A DNA stretch of 64,000 bases from CAZVRZ01 sp964629965 (GCA_964629965.1 CAZVRZ010000007.1:1-64000), one strand, 5' to 3'; shown: positions 42,645 through 51,731, counted from the first letter of the stretch. Translations and numbers: made by a program. The notes: generated by a model not told the origin, from the sequence alone.

Positions 42645-43709
42645 CTATGGTACGGGTGTCGCCAACACCCGTACCAGGACTATAAACCGTGGTCGGCCCA
42701 CTGGAACGTATAGCCGGAGAACATCCTGCCACTCCGTTCCATTGAACTCGGGCTGTACCACGGTTTCTGTTATTTCATTGCTGGTAGCTTCCTTCGCAAT
42801 CACTTCGACGATATAGCCTTGCCTGGCTTGGCTGTTGGCAACTTGCCATCCGCTCCAAACTCCCGGTGATAATGTTTCTTCGAATCGCATGATCTCTTCT
42901 GCCTGGCTTCCTGGGGTGTAATAGCGCAGGGTGGCTCCTTGGCTGGCTGAGCCTGGCGAGAGTTGGACACGCGCTATTTGCAGCCATTCCTCAGGAAACT
43001 CCGGTTGAACCCGGGTTTTCTCAATATATGATCCTAAGGGCGGTATCGTGGTATCGGCAATGTCAATATCCAGCACGCCTCCGCAACCTTCGCCATTGGG
43101 GAACATTGCAAAGCCCATCCAATCACCGGGGATCAAACGTACATCTTGCTGATAAACCAATTGCCAGTCTTCGGTTGGAATCAGGTCAATCATTACATCG
43201 AGAGAGTCTGTGATCTCGGGAGAGCGCAGCCAGAGCACATCCACCCATTGGCTGCCGTTGAATTCTGGCAAGACCTTATATTCCACGTGAGCTCCAACGA
43301 CAGCCGGCTCTAGCGGCGTGATGTCGACCAGGTAGCCTCCCCCGCTAGATGCTGCACCGATCTGGTAGGCTTGCCATCCCCCTCTCAGGATTGAAACCTG
43401 GTAAGGCGATTTTCCTATTAACAAAGCCATGCCGCGCCCTGGTATATAATCTGGCAGCGGTGTCGGCATCGTCCCGATCTCGTCTGGGATGGAGGTGGGC
43501 GTTGCAGTGGGGGCAATGAGTCGTAAGGCTGTGGCAATGGCGATGGGACCCTTGGTGGGCTGCCATGGCGCTGGGGTAATGCTGGGTACAGCGGTCACGT
43601 ATCTCACAAATGTGGCAATCGGGCGAGGGCTCCAATCTTGTTCGTATACGCAGCCTGCGACGGATACAACCATCACAACTATTATTAACCAACAAATGAT
43701 CTTATTCAT
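42645..43709 (-). CDS. lipoprotein with three related beta-rich repeats
   Basis: A 354-residue lipoprotein with lipobox VAGC (Cys20), then a Pro/Thr/Ala linker. Three related segments of about 50 residues follow (about 115-170, 205-260, 297-345), each with a 'GY/GVL.V.I ... V.PEFNG..W.DVLRL' pattern, for example VLPEFNGSQWVDVLWL and VQPEFNGTEWQDVLRL. Segment 2 is the most diverged. It is an extracytoplasmic protein, perhaps sugar- or wall-binding. Family not recognised. It converges with xylA with 11 bp between them. Confidence 0.72.
   Translation of the reverse strand: MNKIICWLIIVVMVVSVAGCVYEQDWSPRPIATFVRYVTAVPSITPAPWQPTKGPIAIATALRLIAPTATPTSIPDEIGTMPTPLPDYIPGRGMALLIGKSPYQVSILRGGWQAYQIGAASSGGGYLVDITPLEPAVVGAHVEYKVLPEFNGSQWVDVLWLRSPEITDSLDVMIDLIPTEDWQLVYQQDVRLIPGDWMGFAMFPNGEGCGGVLDIDIADTTIPPLGSYIEKTRVQPEFPEEWLQIARVQLSPGSASQGATLRYYTPGSQAEEIMRFEETLSPGVWSGWQVANSQARQGYIVEVIAKEATSNEITETVVQPEFNGTEWQDVLRLYVPVGRPRFIVLVRVLATPVP
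42649..42675. terminator. hairpin at the junction of xylA and the convergent lipoprotein gene
   Basis: GGTACGGGTGT (42649-42659) pairs with ACACCCGTACC (42665-42675). It overlaps the last codons of the lipoprotein gene. It probably ends xylA transcripts, although the U-tract is poor. Confidence 0.6.
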
Positions 43710-43760
43710 ACATGCCTCCTGGAACGATGAGCATCAGATTCCATAAATATCATAGCTTAT

Positions 43761-43982
43761 CTAAATATTCTGTGCTTGATAAATCACTGATAATTGTTTG
43801 ACTTTGGCGATATGATCATTTTGCGCGATAATCAAGCGCATAAACCAGTAGGGGCGGCCGACGATAACCCATAGGATTGTGGCGGCGCGCGAATATGGTG
43901 TCCCGGCTATTATGGTGTTGATCGGGCTGCGCTCTGTCTGCGAACAGGTCAGCCTATCCGCATCAATGGGTCTACCGGGCAA
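43761..43982 (-). pseudogene. possible LysM-like fragment
   Basis: This frame would give about 73 residues. It contains VGRPYWFMRLIIAQNDHIAKV, which resembles the middle of a LysM domain (Gly-x-Pro-x-x-W, then A-N-x-x-I), and SVIYQAQNI where LysM has IYPGQ. There is no ribosome site; the only start near the N end is a TTG and the frame stays open toward the divergent gene at 44008. It could be a decayed or fused LysM protein or a chance open frame. The rest of 43710-44007 shows nothing else. Confidence 0.3.
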
Positions 43983-44007
43983 ATTATGCTCTTGAAGGAA
44001 GGCTAAT

Positions 44008-44994
44008 GTGCAATCATCGTTAAAATCCCTGCCTGTTCAGACGCGGCTTGAATTAATTCCATCTGCGCCGTTCAATTTCGATGCCACGCTTTACAAGCCT
44101 GATCATTTCCCTTCTACGGATAATGCCTGGGTACCGGGCTGTCGTTGGGGAACGATGCTCTGGCAGGGTCAATATGTAGGGTTAAAGATTGAAAACATCG
44201 GCACGCTGGATGAGCCGCGCCTAGCTCTGACGATTTACTCTGAGGAAGAGCTGATCTCGGATTTTGTGTCTGGCCTGGTTCAAGAAATTCGTTATCGTTA
44301 TAACCTGGATATGGATCTGGGCGAGTTTTATCGCCACTTCGCCGATCACCCCAACCTGGGCTCGTTGCTTACGCGCTGGCGGGGCATGCGCCCCATGAAT
44401 CCCGGTTCATTGTATGAATATTTGGTGATCTCCATTGTTCTTCAAAATGCCACCGTGCGTCGCTCGGTGAACATGCTGCAAGCCTTGTTTGATGCGTATG
44501 GTATGCGCCTGTCTTTTGATGGGCGCGAGCTTTCCGCTTTCTGGTTAGCGCAAACCATGTTTGCGGCCTCAGAGCAAGAGCTGCGTGCGCTAAAGGTTGG
44601 TTATCGCGCCAAATCGCTCTTGCGCGTGACGGAGGCCTTTATCCATCATGAAGTGGATGAAATGTACCTGCGAGACAGGCCTTACCAGGAGCAACGCCAG
44701 GCATTGCTATCTTTATATGGTATTGGCCCAGCCTCTGTCGGATATTTGCTGTTCGATGTGTTTCACCGGATCGATGAGATGGAGCATATCTCTCCCTGGG
44801 AACAGAAGATCTATTCTCGATTATTCTTTGATGTTGATCCCGAAACGCCAATACCAGTGCCTGTTTTGCTGGATCACTTTACTTGCCAGTTTTCTCCTTT
44901 TCGCGGCCTGGCAGTTCATTACTTCTGGGAAGATTTATTTTGGAAGCGACAACATGAAGCGGTGGATTGGCTTGAACATTTGATCCGGCTATAG
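44008..44994 (+). CDS. HhH-GPD DNA glycosylase-like protein
   Basis: A 328-residue protein. The N-terminal half is a beta-rich domain as in AlkA/OGG1. The second half is the HhH-GPD helical domain: EYLVISIVLQNATVRRSVNM, then the hairpin LLSLYGIGPASVGYLLFD. The position of the catalytic Asp (P-x-D in OGG1, PDD in AlkA) reads SPWEQK, so Glu seems to replace Asp. It probably recognises a damaged base, but the chemistry is in doubt. GTG start with AAGGAAGG upstream. It is not linked to other repair genes here. Confidence 0.75.
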   Translation: MQSSLKSLPVQTRLELIPSAPFNFDATLYKPDHFPSTDNAWVPGCRWGTMLWQGQYVGLKIENIGTLDEPRLALTIYSEEELISDFVSGLVQEIRYRYNLDMDLGEFYRHFADHPNLGSLLTRWRGMRPMNPGSLYEYLVISIVLQNATVRRSVNMLQALFDAYGMRLSFDGRELSAFWLAQTMFAASEQELRALKVGYRAKSLLRVTEAFIHHEVDEMYLRDRPYQEQRQALLSLYGIGPASVGYLLFDVFHRIDEMEHISPWEQKIYSRLFFDVDPETPIPVPVLLDHFTCQFSPFRGLAVHYFWEDLFWKRQHEAVDWLEHLIRL

Positions 44995-45073
44995 AGAAGA
45001 TGGTTTTGTGGAAGAGGGATTATTTTACAGCCTGCCTTGCACAAAGCAATATGTCACAGTTTTGTGAAAAAAC

Positions 45074-45102
45074 TTGACAAATCCACTAAATGATAGTATT
45101 AT
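45074..45102 (+). promoter_or_regulatory. promoter of the cold-shock/RRM operon
   Basis: TTGACA (45074-45079) and TATTAT (45097-45102), spacer 17 bp. Transcription should start near 45109, giving a leader of about 140 nt before the csp start codon. Confidence 0.8.
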
Positions 45103-45150
45103 ACTGCCCGCAGGATACCAGTAAGTTTTTGTTGGAAGTGATGACAGCGG

Positions 45151-45177
45151 CTCATGGGTATACCCATGAGCTTTTTT
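45151..45177 (+). terminator. attenuator hairpin in the csp leader
   Basis: GCTCATGGGTA (45151-45161) pairs with TACCCATGAGC (45162-45172) and is followed by TTTTTTG. It sits only about 40 nt after the predicted start and 75 nt before the csp ATG, so it must be bypassed to express csp. A possible short ORF (ATG at 45142, stop at 45217-45219, 25 codons) runs through the hairpin. This may couple translation or RNA structure to read-through in the cold. Confidence 0.75.
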
Positions 45178-45251
45178 GTTCTACCCGTCCGATAAAAGAA
45201 CACCGAGTACCTGAATAACAATTTCTCTATATTGCAAAAGGAGCAATAACA

Positions 45252-45464
45252 ATGTCAGAACGTATTATCGGCACGGTCAAATGGTTCAACGGAAGTAAAG
45301 GTTACGGCTTTATTCAGCGTGAGGGTGGAGCGGATGTTTTCGTTCACTTCTCTGCGATCAAGGGCGATGGCTTCCGGAACCTGGAAGAGGGTCAGCGCGT
45401 GGAATTCGAAATCGAACAAGGCCCGAAAGGTCTTCAGGCCAGCAACGTGACTGTGGCTCAGTAA
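45252..45464 (+). CDS. cold shock domain protein
   Basis: A 70-residue CspA-type OB-fold protein with both RNA-binding motifs: GTVKWFNGSKGYGFIQ (RNP1) and DVFVHFSAI (RNP2). It binds single-stranded RNA or DNA and unwinds RNA structure at low temperature. AAAGGAGCAATAAC lies before the ATG. The RRM gene follows after 4 bp, in the same operon. The leader is attenuated by a hairpin, which suggests temperature-dependent read-through. Confidence 0.95.
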   Translation: MSERIIGTVKWFNGSKGYGFIQREGGADVFVHFSAIKGDGFRNLEEGQRVEFEIEQGPKGLQASNVTVAQ

Positions 45465-45468
45465 CCCC

Positions 45469-45846
45469 ATGGAAACTAAACTTTACGTCGGAAACCTATC
45501 ATATAACACCACAGACGAAGATCTGCGCACCCTGTTTACACAGGCTGGCACAGTGACTGCGGTTGATCTGATCAAAGATCGCGATTCTGGTAGATCGAAA
45601 GGATTTGCCTTTGTCACGATGAGTAATCAGACCGAAATGGAAGAAGCCATCCGTTTGTTCAATGGCTATAGCCTGGATCAGCGCCAGCTGAACGTCAATA
45701 TTGCCCGCCCGCGCGAAGAGCGCGATCGGGGTGGTTTTGGCGGCGGCGGCGGCAACCGGCGCGGTGGTGGTTATGGCGGCGGCGGTGGTGGTGGTGGCGG
45801 CAGGCAAGGTAGCCGCGGCGGCGGCGACCGATCTCGGCGCTATTAG
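45469..45846 (+). CDS. RRM-type glycine-rich RNA-binding protein
   Basis: A 125-residue protein. One RRM domain occupies residues 1-80 with RNP2 (LYVGNL) and RNP1 (KGFAFVTM). The tail of about 45 residues is Gly/Arg-rich (GGFGGGGGNRRGGGYGG). Similar proteins in cyanobacteria (Rbp) are induced in the cold. It is 4 bp after csp, so the two RNA-binding proteins are co-expressed, probably as RNA chaperones. Confidence 0.92.
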   Translation: METKLYVGNLSYNTTDEDLRTLFTQAGTVTAVDLIKDRDSGRSKGFAFVTMSNQTEMEEAIRLFNGYSLDQRQLNVNIARPREERDRGGFGGGGGNRRGGGYGGGGGGGGGRQGSRGGGDRSRRY

Positions 45847-45863
45847 ACTTTAGAGCGTGAATA

Positions 45864-45902
45864 AAAAGCTCCTGGCAATTTATTGCCAGGAGCTTTTTTT
45901 TA
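45864..45902 (+). terminator. strong rho-independent terminator of the csp/rrm operon
   Basis: AGCTCCTGGCAA (45867-45878) pairs with TTGCCAGGAGCT (45883-45894), loop TTTA, followed by eight T. It may also act on the convergent repeat-protein gene, as the 5' side is A-rich. Confidence 0.93.
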
Positions 45903-45938
45903 CATTCAGCCTTATGTCTGGGCAACTATATGCACTGC

Positions 45939-48900
45939 TTACCTGCCTCCGATAAAACTATTTTTGGGCGTGATCGAACCCAGGCAGGCAGTTGCACCAC
46001 TGCAAAAGGTGATTGCCCCGGCATCGCTTTGCTCGCCATTATCCCAACCCAGGCTCAGTACGATAAAGTTGTTGTTGGAGAGGATCGTGAGACGATTTCC
46101 AATGCGATCTAAAGTTGTGTTGCCCACCAGGCTGTTTTCTGCAGATACGATGCCCTGGCAGCCTTTCTGGTCACACCAGGTAACTGCCCCGGCGTCAGGT
46201 ACCTGCCTGTTATCCCAAAAGGGGCTGATGATAACCGAACTGCCGTTAGGCAGCACCGTTAATTGTGACCCAACCTGATCGCCCACGGATCTGCCGATCA
46301 GGCTGTTATCTGCAGTAACAGCACCGCGGCATCCGCCAGCCTGGTTGCACCAGGTGACTGCTCCCACATCTGGAATTTCACCATTGTCCCAAAATGGACT
46401 GAGTATTGCATAGGTGCTATCAGGGTAGATTGCCAGACTGCTTTTGTTATGATCTGTGCCAACGTAGTTGTGGTCAGAACTGCCGACCAGGCTGTTCTCT
46501 GCTGAGATTGTACCGGCGCAGCCCTCCGAAAGACTGCACCAGGTGATTGCCCCAGCATCGGTGGCAGAACCACGATCCCAATACGGGTTGAACACCAGGT
46601 AATTGCCATCAGGCAGAATAACCATATCCATCCCCACGCCATCATCTTTACTGCTGCCCACCAGGCTGTTATCAGATGAGATTACGCCTGGGCAGCCGTT
46701 TGTGCCACTGCACCAGGTGACTGCACCGGCATTTGTATCTACATCCTTGCCCCACCTTGGGCTGAGAACCACATAGCTGCTATTGGGAAGCACCTCGACG
46801 CCGGCCTCGCCCACATAATTTTCCAGAGATATGCCGACCAGGCTGTTCTCAGGCGATACTATTCCCTGGCAGCCAGAGGCCGCGCTGCACCAGGTGACAG
46901 CCCCCGCATTGATTGCAGCCAGGTCGTTCCAATAGGGGCTGATCACCAGGTAATTGCTGTTGGGAAGTATTCGAATTTCCTTACCCACCAGATCGTCGAT
47001 CGAATCACCGACCAGGCTGTTTTCAGAAGATATCATTCCACTACAATTGGCCTTTCCGCTGCACCAGGTAACTGCCCCGGCGTCTGTGGCATTGCCATTA
47101 TCCCAGTTGGGGCTGGTCGCCACATAGCTGCCGTTGGGCAAGATGGTGATACCTTTTGCACCCACCCGATCCTCGTCCGAACTGCCGGTCAAGCTGTTGG
47201 CAGGCGATACAGCTCCCGTACAGCCCATCGCTTCCTCACACCAGGTAATCGCTCCGGCGTTCTCTGCGTTACCGTTGTCCCAGAATGGACTGGGCACCAC
47301 GTAACTGCTGTTTGGCAGTATAGTCATGCCATGGTAACCTACCCGGTCATCGATTGTGCTGCCGGTCAGGCTGTTGTCCATTGATATGCTGCCTGTGCAG
47401 CCGGTGGTTCCGCTGCACCAGGTGACTGCGCCGGCATCTATCACGTATCGATTGTCCCAGGATGGACTTAGCGCCACGAAGTTGTTATTCGGCAGCACGT
47501 TCACCCCGCCTAAGCCGGCGCGGTCGCCGGTTGAACTGCCAGTCAAACTGTTCTCGGTGGAGACGAGCCCTGTGCAGCCGGTGGTTCCGCTGCACCAGGT
47601 AACTGCGCCTACATCCGTGACCTGACCAAGATCCCAGTCTGGGCTGATCACAACGTAATTGCTATTTTGCAGCAGCGCAATACCTCCTGCACGGGGTATT
47701 CTGCTGCTGCCGATGAAGTCCCGATGAGCGCCGCCCACCAGGCTGTTTTCGGAAGAGATCGGACCTGTGCAACCCTTTGCGCCGCTGCACCAGGTGACTG
47801 CGCCCGAATCTGGCATTGCTCCATTGTCCCATTCTGGGCTGACAGCCAGGTAATTGCCATTGGACAGGCTCATCACACGGCTGCCGACTTTATCTTCCCG
47901 GGCACTGCCTACCAGGCTGTTGGTTGTAGACACCTTGCCGGTACAGGCTTCGGTTCCGCTGCACCAGGTCAGAGCGCCGGCATTCATCAATTTGTCATGA
48001 TCCCACTCGGGAGTGAGCGCCAGGTAGCTGCTGTTCGGCAGGATTTCGATTCGATTGCCGACATGATCTTCGATGGAACTCCCCGTCAGGCTGTTATCCG
48101 GCGAAACGATGCCCGTACAACCAGTTTTTCCATTGCACCAGGTGAGCGCGCCAGCGTCTGTTGTCATGCCGTTGTCCCAAACCGGGCTCTGCACTACATA
48201 GCTGCCGTTGGGAAGCACTGTCACGCTGATCCCCCAGTAGGCATAACCGATATGATCAAAGTGAGAGTTGCCTACCAGGCTGTTTTCGGAAGTTACTGGG
48301 CCTGTGCAGCCAGGCTTACCGCTGCATCTCGTGATAGCTCCGGCATTTAGCGACTTTCCATTGTCCCAGAAGGGGCTGATAACCAGGTAGTCGCCGCTGG
48401 GCAATACAATTACACCGCTTTGCAGATAGGCATAGCCGATAAGGTCGTAGGCCGATGCCCCGTGTAGACTATCTGCAGTCTGGACTGCACCTGTACAACC
48501 CTTGGTTCCATCACACCAGGTTGCTGCGCCGGCATCAACCATCTTGCCATTATCCCAGTAAGGGCTAAGCGCCAGGTAATCGCCGCTGGGAAGTTCGGCC
48601 GCACCGAAACCAACCTGGTCTTTGCTGGCGCTGCCGGTCAGGCTGTTTTCTGGCGAGATCGGGCCCGCACATCCTTTTGTGCCGCTGCACCAGGTGATTG
48701 CGCCGGCATCTTCTGCTGCGCCATTATTCCATAAGGGGCTGAGCACAACAAAGCTGCTATTATTTAATACCGTGATACCCCCCGAACTGATCTGATCCAG
48801 CACCGTGCTGCCGGTCAGCACACTGATCAACTCAAACGTATCTCCATCGTAAAGATAAACCGCGCCCACATCTTTTGTGCTGTCATTATTGTGGGAAGGA

Positions 48901-49088
48901 TCTGCCACCACAATGTTACCGTTTGGCAGCACTGTCATTTCTGCAGAAAGAACGTGGCTCTTGGGTGGAGCAGGAGGCCAGACGGGCCAAGCCGCCTGGG
49001 CGGTGAAGGTGGGGAGCACGCCGGCTATGAGCGCCAGCAGAGTTACGATCGCTAGAAATTTAAAAGAATGTTGAGATCGAACTTTCAT
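45939..49088 (-). CDS. large secreted repeat protein with a Cys pair per unit
   Basis: A 1049-residue secreted protein with a Sec signal peptide (residues 1-32, LAIVTLLALIAGVLPTFTAQA). About 16 tandem units of 57-60 residues follow, each built on 'NSLVGSS..D.VG', 'LPNGNYLV.SP.WDNG...DAGAVTWCSG..GC'. The conserved W-C-x(4-6)-C pair in each unit suggests one disulfide per repeat. The last copy stops after NSFIGGR, at the start of a unit. Similar repeats (DUF5650-like, from memory) occur in secreted bacterial proteins of unknown role; a beta-propeller or FG-GAP-like solenoid is possible. No enzyme or sorting signal is seen. Confidence 0.85.
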   Translation of the reverse strand: MKVRSQHSFKFLAIVTLLALIAGVLPTFTAQAAWPVWPPAPPKSHVLSAEMTVLPNGNIVVADPSHNNDSTKDVGAVYLYDGDTFELISVLTGSTVLDQISSGGITVLNNSSFVVLSPLWNNGAAEDAGAITWCSGTKGCAGPISPENSLTGSASKDQVGFGAAELPSGDYLALSPYWDNGKMVDAGAATWCDGTKGCTGAVQTADSLHGASAYDLIGYAYLQSGVIVLPSGDYLVISPFWDNGKSLNAGAITRCSGKPGCTGPVTSENSLVGNSHFDHIGYAYWGISVTVLPNGSYVVQSPVWDNGMTTDAGALTWCNGKTGCTGIVSPDNSLTGSSIEDHVGNRIEILPNSSYLALTPEWDHDKLMNAGALTWCSGTEACTGKVSTTNSLVGSAREDKVGSRVMSLSNGNYLAVSPEWDNGAMPDSGAVTWCSGAKGCTGPISSENSLVGGAHRDFIGSSRIPRAGGIALLQNSNYVVISPDWDLGQVTDVGAVTWCSGTTGCTGLVSTENSLTGSSTGDRAGLGGVNVLPNNNFVALSPSWDNRYVIDAGAVTWCSGTTGCTGSISMDNSLTGSTIDDRVGYHGMTILPNSSYVVPSPFWDNGNAENAGAITWCEEAMGCTGAVSPANSLTGSSDEDRVGAKGITILPNGSYVATSPNWDNGNATDAGAVTWCSGKANCSGMISSENSLVGDSIDDLVGKEIRILPNSNYLVISPYWNDLAAINAGAVTWCSAASGCQGIVSPENSLVGISLENYVGEAGVEVLPNSSYVVLSPRWGKDVDTNAGAVTWCSGTNGCPGVISSDNSLVGSSKDDGVGMDMVILPDGNYLVFNPYWDRGSATDAGAITWCSLSEGCAGTISAENSLVGSSDHNYVGTDHNKSSLAIYPDSTYAILSPFWDNGEIPDVGAVTWCNQAGGCRGAVTADNSLIGRSVGDQVGSQLTVLPNGSSVIISPFWDNRQVPDAGAVTWCDQKGCQGIVSAENSLVGNTTLDRIGNRLTILSNNNFIVLSLGWDNGEQSDAGAITFCSGATACLGSITPKNSFIGGR

Positions 49089-49212
49089 TAATCCATTTTA
49101 TCCTTATAATCTGGCAGCTTTAAAACTGTGTGTCAGCCGTCAGGAATTATATCATCCACCTTTGATGAATTTCGGCTCTTCACCAGGATGAATAGTGATA
49201 TCATACACATCC

Positions 49213-50187
49213 ATGGATTACGATATCATTGCCACGCTTGGACCCAGCAGCGCCTGCAAACCTCTGTGGCAAGAGATGGCTGCGGCTGGCGTCACGGGTT
49301 TTCGCCTGAATACTTCACACCTATCCTTGCCGGAATTGCACGCCTGGGTGGAGCAGTTGTCCGACTTCCTTCCCTCGCAAGTACCGGGTGCGCCGCTTGT
49401 GCTTGATCTTCAGGGCAGCAAGTGGCGCCTGGGCAGCTTTTCCCCGTTCGAACTGCGCCAGGAACAAATGGTTGAGCTAATATATGCTGATGCTACGGAT
49501 CGTCCGGGTGTACTGCCTGTGCCGCACATGGATCTCTTTCAGGCAGCAGGCCTGTCTAGCGCCGACCTGGTCTTGAATGATGCTCGTATTCATCTGCGCC
49601 TGGAAAAGATCAGCAGTGAGGCTCTTGTTGCCCGGGTAGTGCAGGGTGGCCTGATTGCTCCGCGTAAGGGGATCACCTTTACGGCCTCTGCTTACCGCCA
49701 GGAAAACATGAACGACCGCGATCGCTCAGTTCTGGATGTTACCCGCTCCCTGGGCTTTGTTCGTTATGCTGTATCTTATGTCAAAGACTCGCTTGAAATG
49801 GAACGTTACCGCAGCCTTTTCGGCCCTTCAGTTTACCTGATTGCCAAGTTGGAACGCCAATCTGCCCTGGATGAGGCGTTAAAGATCGCGGCTATTGCTG
49901 ATGAGTTGTGGTTATGCCGGGGCGACCTGGGTGCAGAGCTGGGGATCAAAGCGATGGCAGAGCAAGTCTATTGCTTTTCCGAGACGGTGCCGGCCTGTCC
50001 CAAGCCGGTTCTCATGGCAGGGCAGGTGCTTGAACATATGACGACCCAGGTCGTTCCCACTCGTTCGGAAATTTGTTTTTTGCATGACGCACTGATCCGA
50101 GGCTACCACGGTTTTGTTCTTTCTGATGAGACGGCTATTGGTCAGCATCCCTTAGAAAGCTGCCATGCCGCCGCACTGTTCAAATGA
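49213..50187 (+). CDS. pyruvate kinase-like barrel protein lacking the C-terminal domain
   Basis: A 324-residue protein resembling the A and B domains of pyruvate kinase. It keeps DIIATLGPSS, FRLNTSHLS (Arg and Asn of the active site), IAKLER (catalytic Lys and Glu), CRGDLGAELG (metal Asp), VLEHMTTQVVPTRSE and LSDETAIGQHP. The family's ATQ Thr is Gly (LMAGQVLEHM) and DTKGPEIR reads DLQGSKWR. The C-terminal allosteric domain of about 120 residues is missing. It may be a non-canonical or inactive homologue. The ATG at 49213 is preferred over an upstream GTG. No clear ribosome site is seen. Confidence 0.78.
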   Translation: MDYDIIATLGPSSACKPLWQEMAAAGVTGFRLNTSHLSLPELHAWVEQLSDFLPSQVPGAPLVLDLQGSKWRLGSFSPFELRQEQMVELIYADATDRPGVLPVPHMDLFQAAGLSSADLVLNDARIHLRLEKISSEALVARVVQGGLIAPRKGITFTASAYRQENMNDRDRSVLDVTRSLGFVRYAVSYVKDSLEMERYRSLFGPSVYLIAKLERQSALDEALKIAAIADELWLCRGDLGAELGIKAMAEQVYCFSETVPACPKPVLMAGQVLEHMTTQVVPTRSEICFLHDALIRGYHGFVLSDETAIGQHPLESCHAAALFK

Positions 50188-50210
50188 TCCCAGTGCTCAT
50201 CAGGGCTTTT

Positions 50211-51731
50211 CTATTTCGGTAGCGTGGCAACAAAATCTTTGCCATCCTGGCGGCAGATCATTTGGATGGCGTTCTTGCCGGATGCGGCAGCCAGTGTGAC
50301 CGTTCCACCTGGTTCTACCCATTGCCCGGCCAGGTAAAAGTTGCGTAGTCCTGGCAGGGTTTTTGGCGCGCCCAGGATCATCATGGCAATGGTTTCTTTG
50401 GCTAAAAGCCAGCCGCTGGTGGAGCCCATCCAGTTGCCGGTGTATCGCTCATAGCTGAGGGGAGTGGCTTCATCTGCAAGTTCTATATCTTCCCGAATGC
50501 CAGGAAACCACTTTTCCAGGTGATCAACAATGATATCCGACACCTGGCGCTGTTCGCTATCGTATAATCGGCGCCCGTAAATATGCTGCCAATAAGAGTA
50601 ATGTGTGCGGATGATCAATTCGACTACCGATTTTCCTGGAGGCGCCAGGCTCGGATCGAAACAGTAATGTTTCACGCCGATCTCAAGGCGCTCTTCTCCT
50701 GCCAGCAAGATGGGGGTGTCCAACAAATATGTGATCCAGTGCGGTTCTCGCGAGAGATCACGGTTGACGCCCAATGAAACCTGCACCATCTGGTGCGTGG
50801 GAAGGTGCCCATCATACATGCGACGAATTTTCCGGTTTACATATTTTCCATCAAGCATATCGAAGATCGTGCTGCGCCCATCTGCTGCCGATATGATGCT
50901 GTCGCCGTGAAAGATCTCATCATTATACAGGCGGACTCCTGCGGCGCGATCGTTTTCTACCAGGATTTTTTCCACCTGGCCTTGATAATAAATTTCGCCA
51001 CCCAGGTCAAGGTAACGTTTTTCGAGCGCACGGGCAAATTGCAGGGAACCTCCAACCGGAAAACCGGCGTTGCCAATATGCATATATGCCAGCAGCATCA
51101 TGCCCATCATCACGGGTGCTTCTTCCCAGGAAAACATTTGCGCTACGGCGCGGCGCAGGAAGGGATCCTGAAAACGTTTAGCAAAGTCGCTGCAGGAAAG
51201 CAGCGCCCATTTTGCGAGAGCAGGCACGAACGGCATCATTTTTTGTCCCAGCCTTTGCCAGCCTAGCAGTCCCAAAAGAGGTTTGGGTGTCTCATACAAG
51301 ACGGACATGTCAAAGCGCATGAATTGCCGCACGCCCTTGGTAAATGCGCGGATATGCCTGGCGTCGGCGGGGGAGAGTGCCAGCATATGTGCTTCCAGGC
51401 GATCTGGGTCGGCGTACACGATCAATGTCTTCTCGCCATCAGTAACGCGCTGGTATTCCTCATGATTGATGATTTGACGTCCCTGTACAGCACCCAACTC
51501 CTGCCACAGCGAATGAAATGGCAGTCCTGGCCCGGAGCCAAATAAGTAATGGATACAGCCATCAAAGATATAATCTTTGCGTTCCCAGGATGTGCACAAG
51601 CCGCCAGGCAGCGTATGAAGCTCAAAGATCTTGGAGTGATAACCGTTCATCTGGGCATAGCAGCCGGCCGATAACCCGGCAATGCCGGCACCGATAATCA
51701 GGATGGTATGTTTTTCAGGTGGTTTCATCAT
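50211..51731 (-). CDS. FAD-dependent phytoene desaturase/isomerase-like oxidoreductase
   Basis: A 506-residue flavoprotein of the CrtI/CrtISO superfamily. The FAD-binding GxGxxG is ILIIGAGIAGLSAGCYAQMNG, followed by the second-loop Arg segment FELHTLPGGLCTSW. The C-terminal motif is NFYLAGQWVEPGGTVTLAAASGKN, which closes the FAD site. It is typical for carotenoid desaturases, isomerases and related retinol saturases; substrate unknown. No other carotenoid gene lies here, so a non-carotenoid role is possible. It is divergent from the MFS transporter gene. Confidence 0.82.
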   Translation of the reverse strand: MMKPPEKHTILIIGAGIAGLSAGCYAQMNGYHSKIFELHTLPGGLCTSWERKDYIFDGCIHYLFGSGPGLPFHSLWQELGAVQGRQIINHEEYQRVTDGEKTLIVYADPDRLEAHMLALSPADARHIRAFTKGVRQFMRFDMSVLYETPKPLLGLLGWQRLGQKMMPFVPALAKWALLSCSDFAKRFQDPFLRRAVAQMFSWEEAPVMMGMMLLAYMHIGNAGFPVGGSLQFARALEKRYLDLGGEIYYQGQVEKILVENDRAAGVRLYNDEIFHGDSIISAADGRSTIFDMLDGKYVNRKIRRMYDGHLPTHQMVQVSLGVNRDLSREPHWITYLLDTPILLAGEERLEIGVKHYCFDPSLAPPGKSVVELIIRTHYSYWQHIYGRRLYDSEQRQVSDIIVDHLEKWFPGIREDIELADEATPLSYERYTGNWMGSTSGWLLAKETIAMMILGAPKTLPGLRNFYLAGQWVEPGGTVTLAAASGKNAIQMICRQDGKDFVATLPK

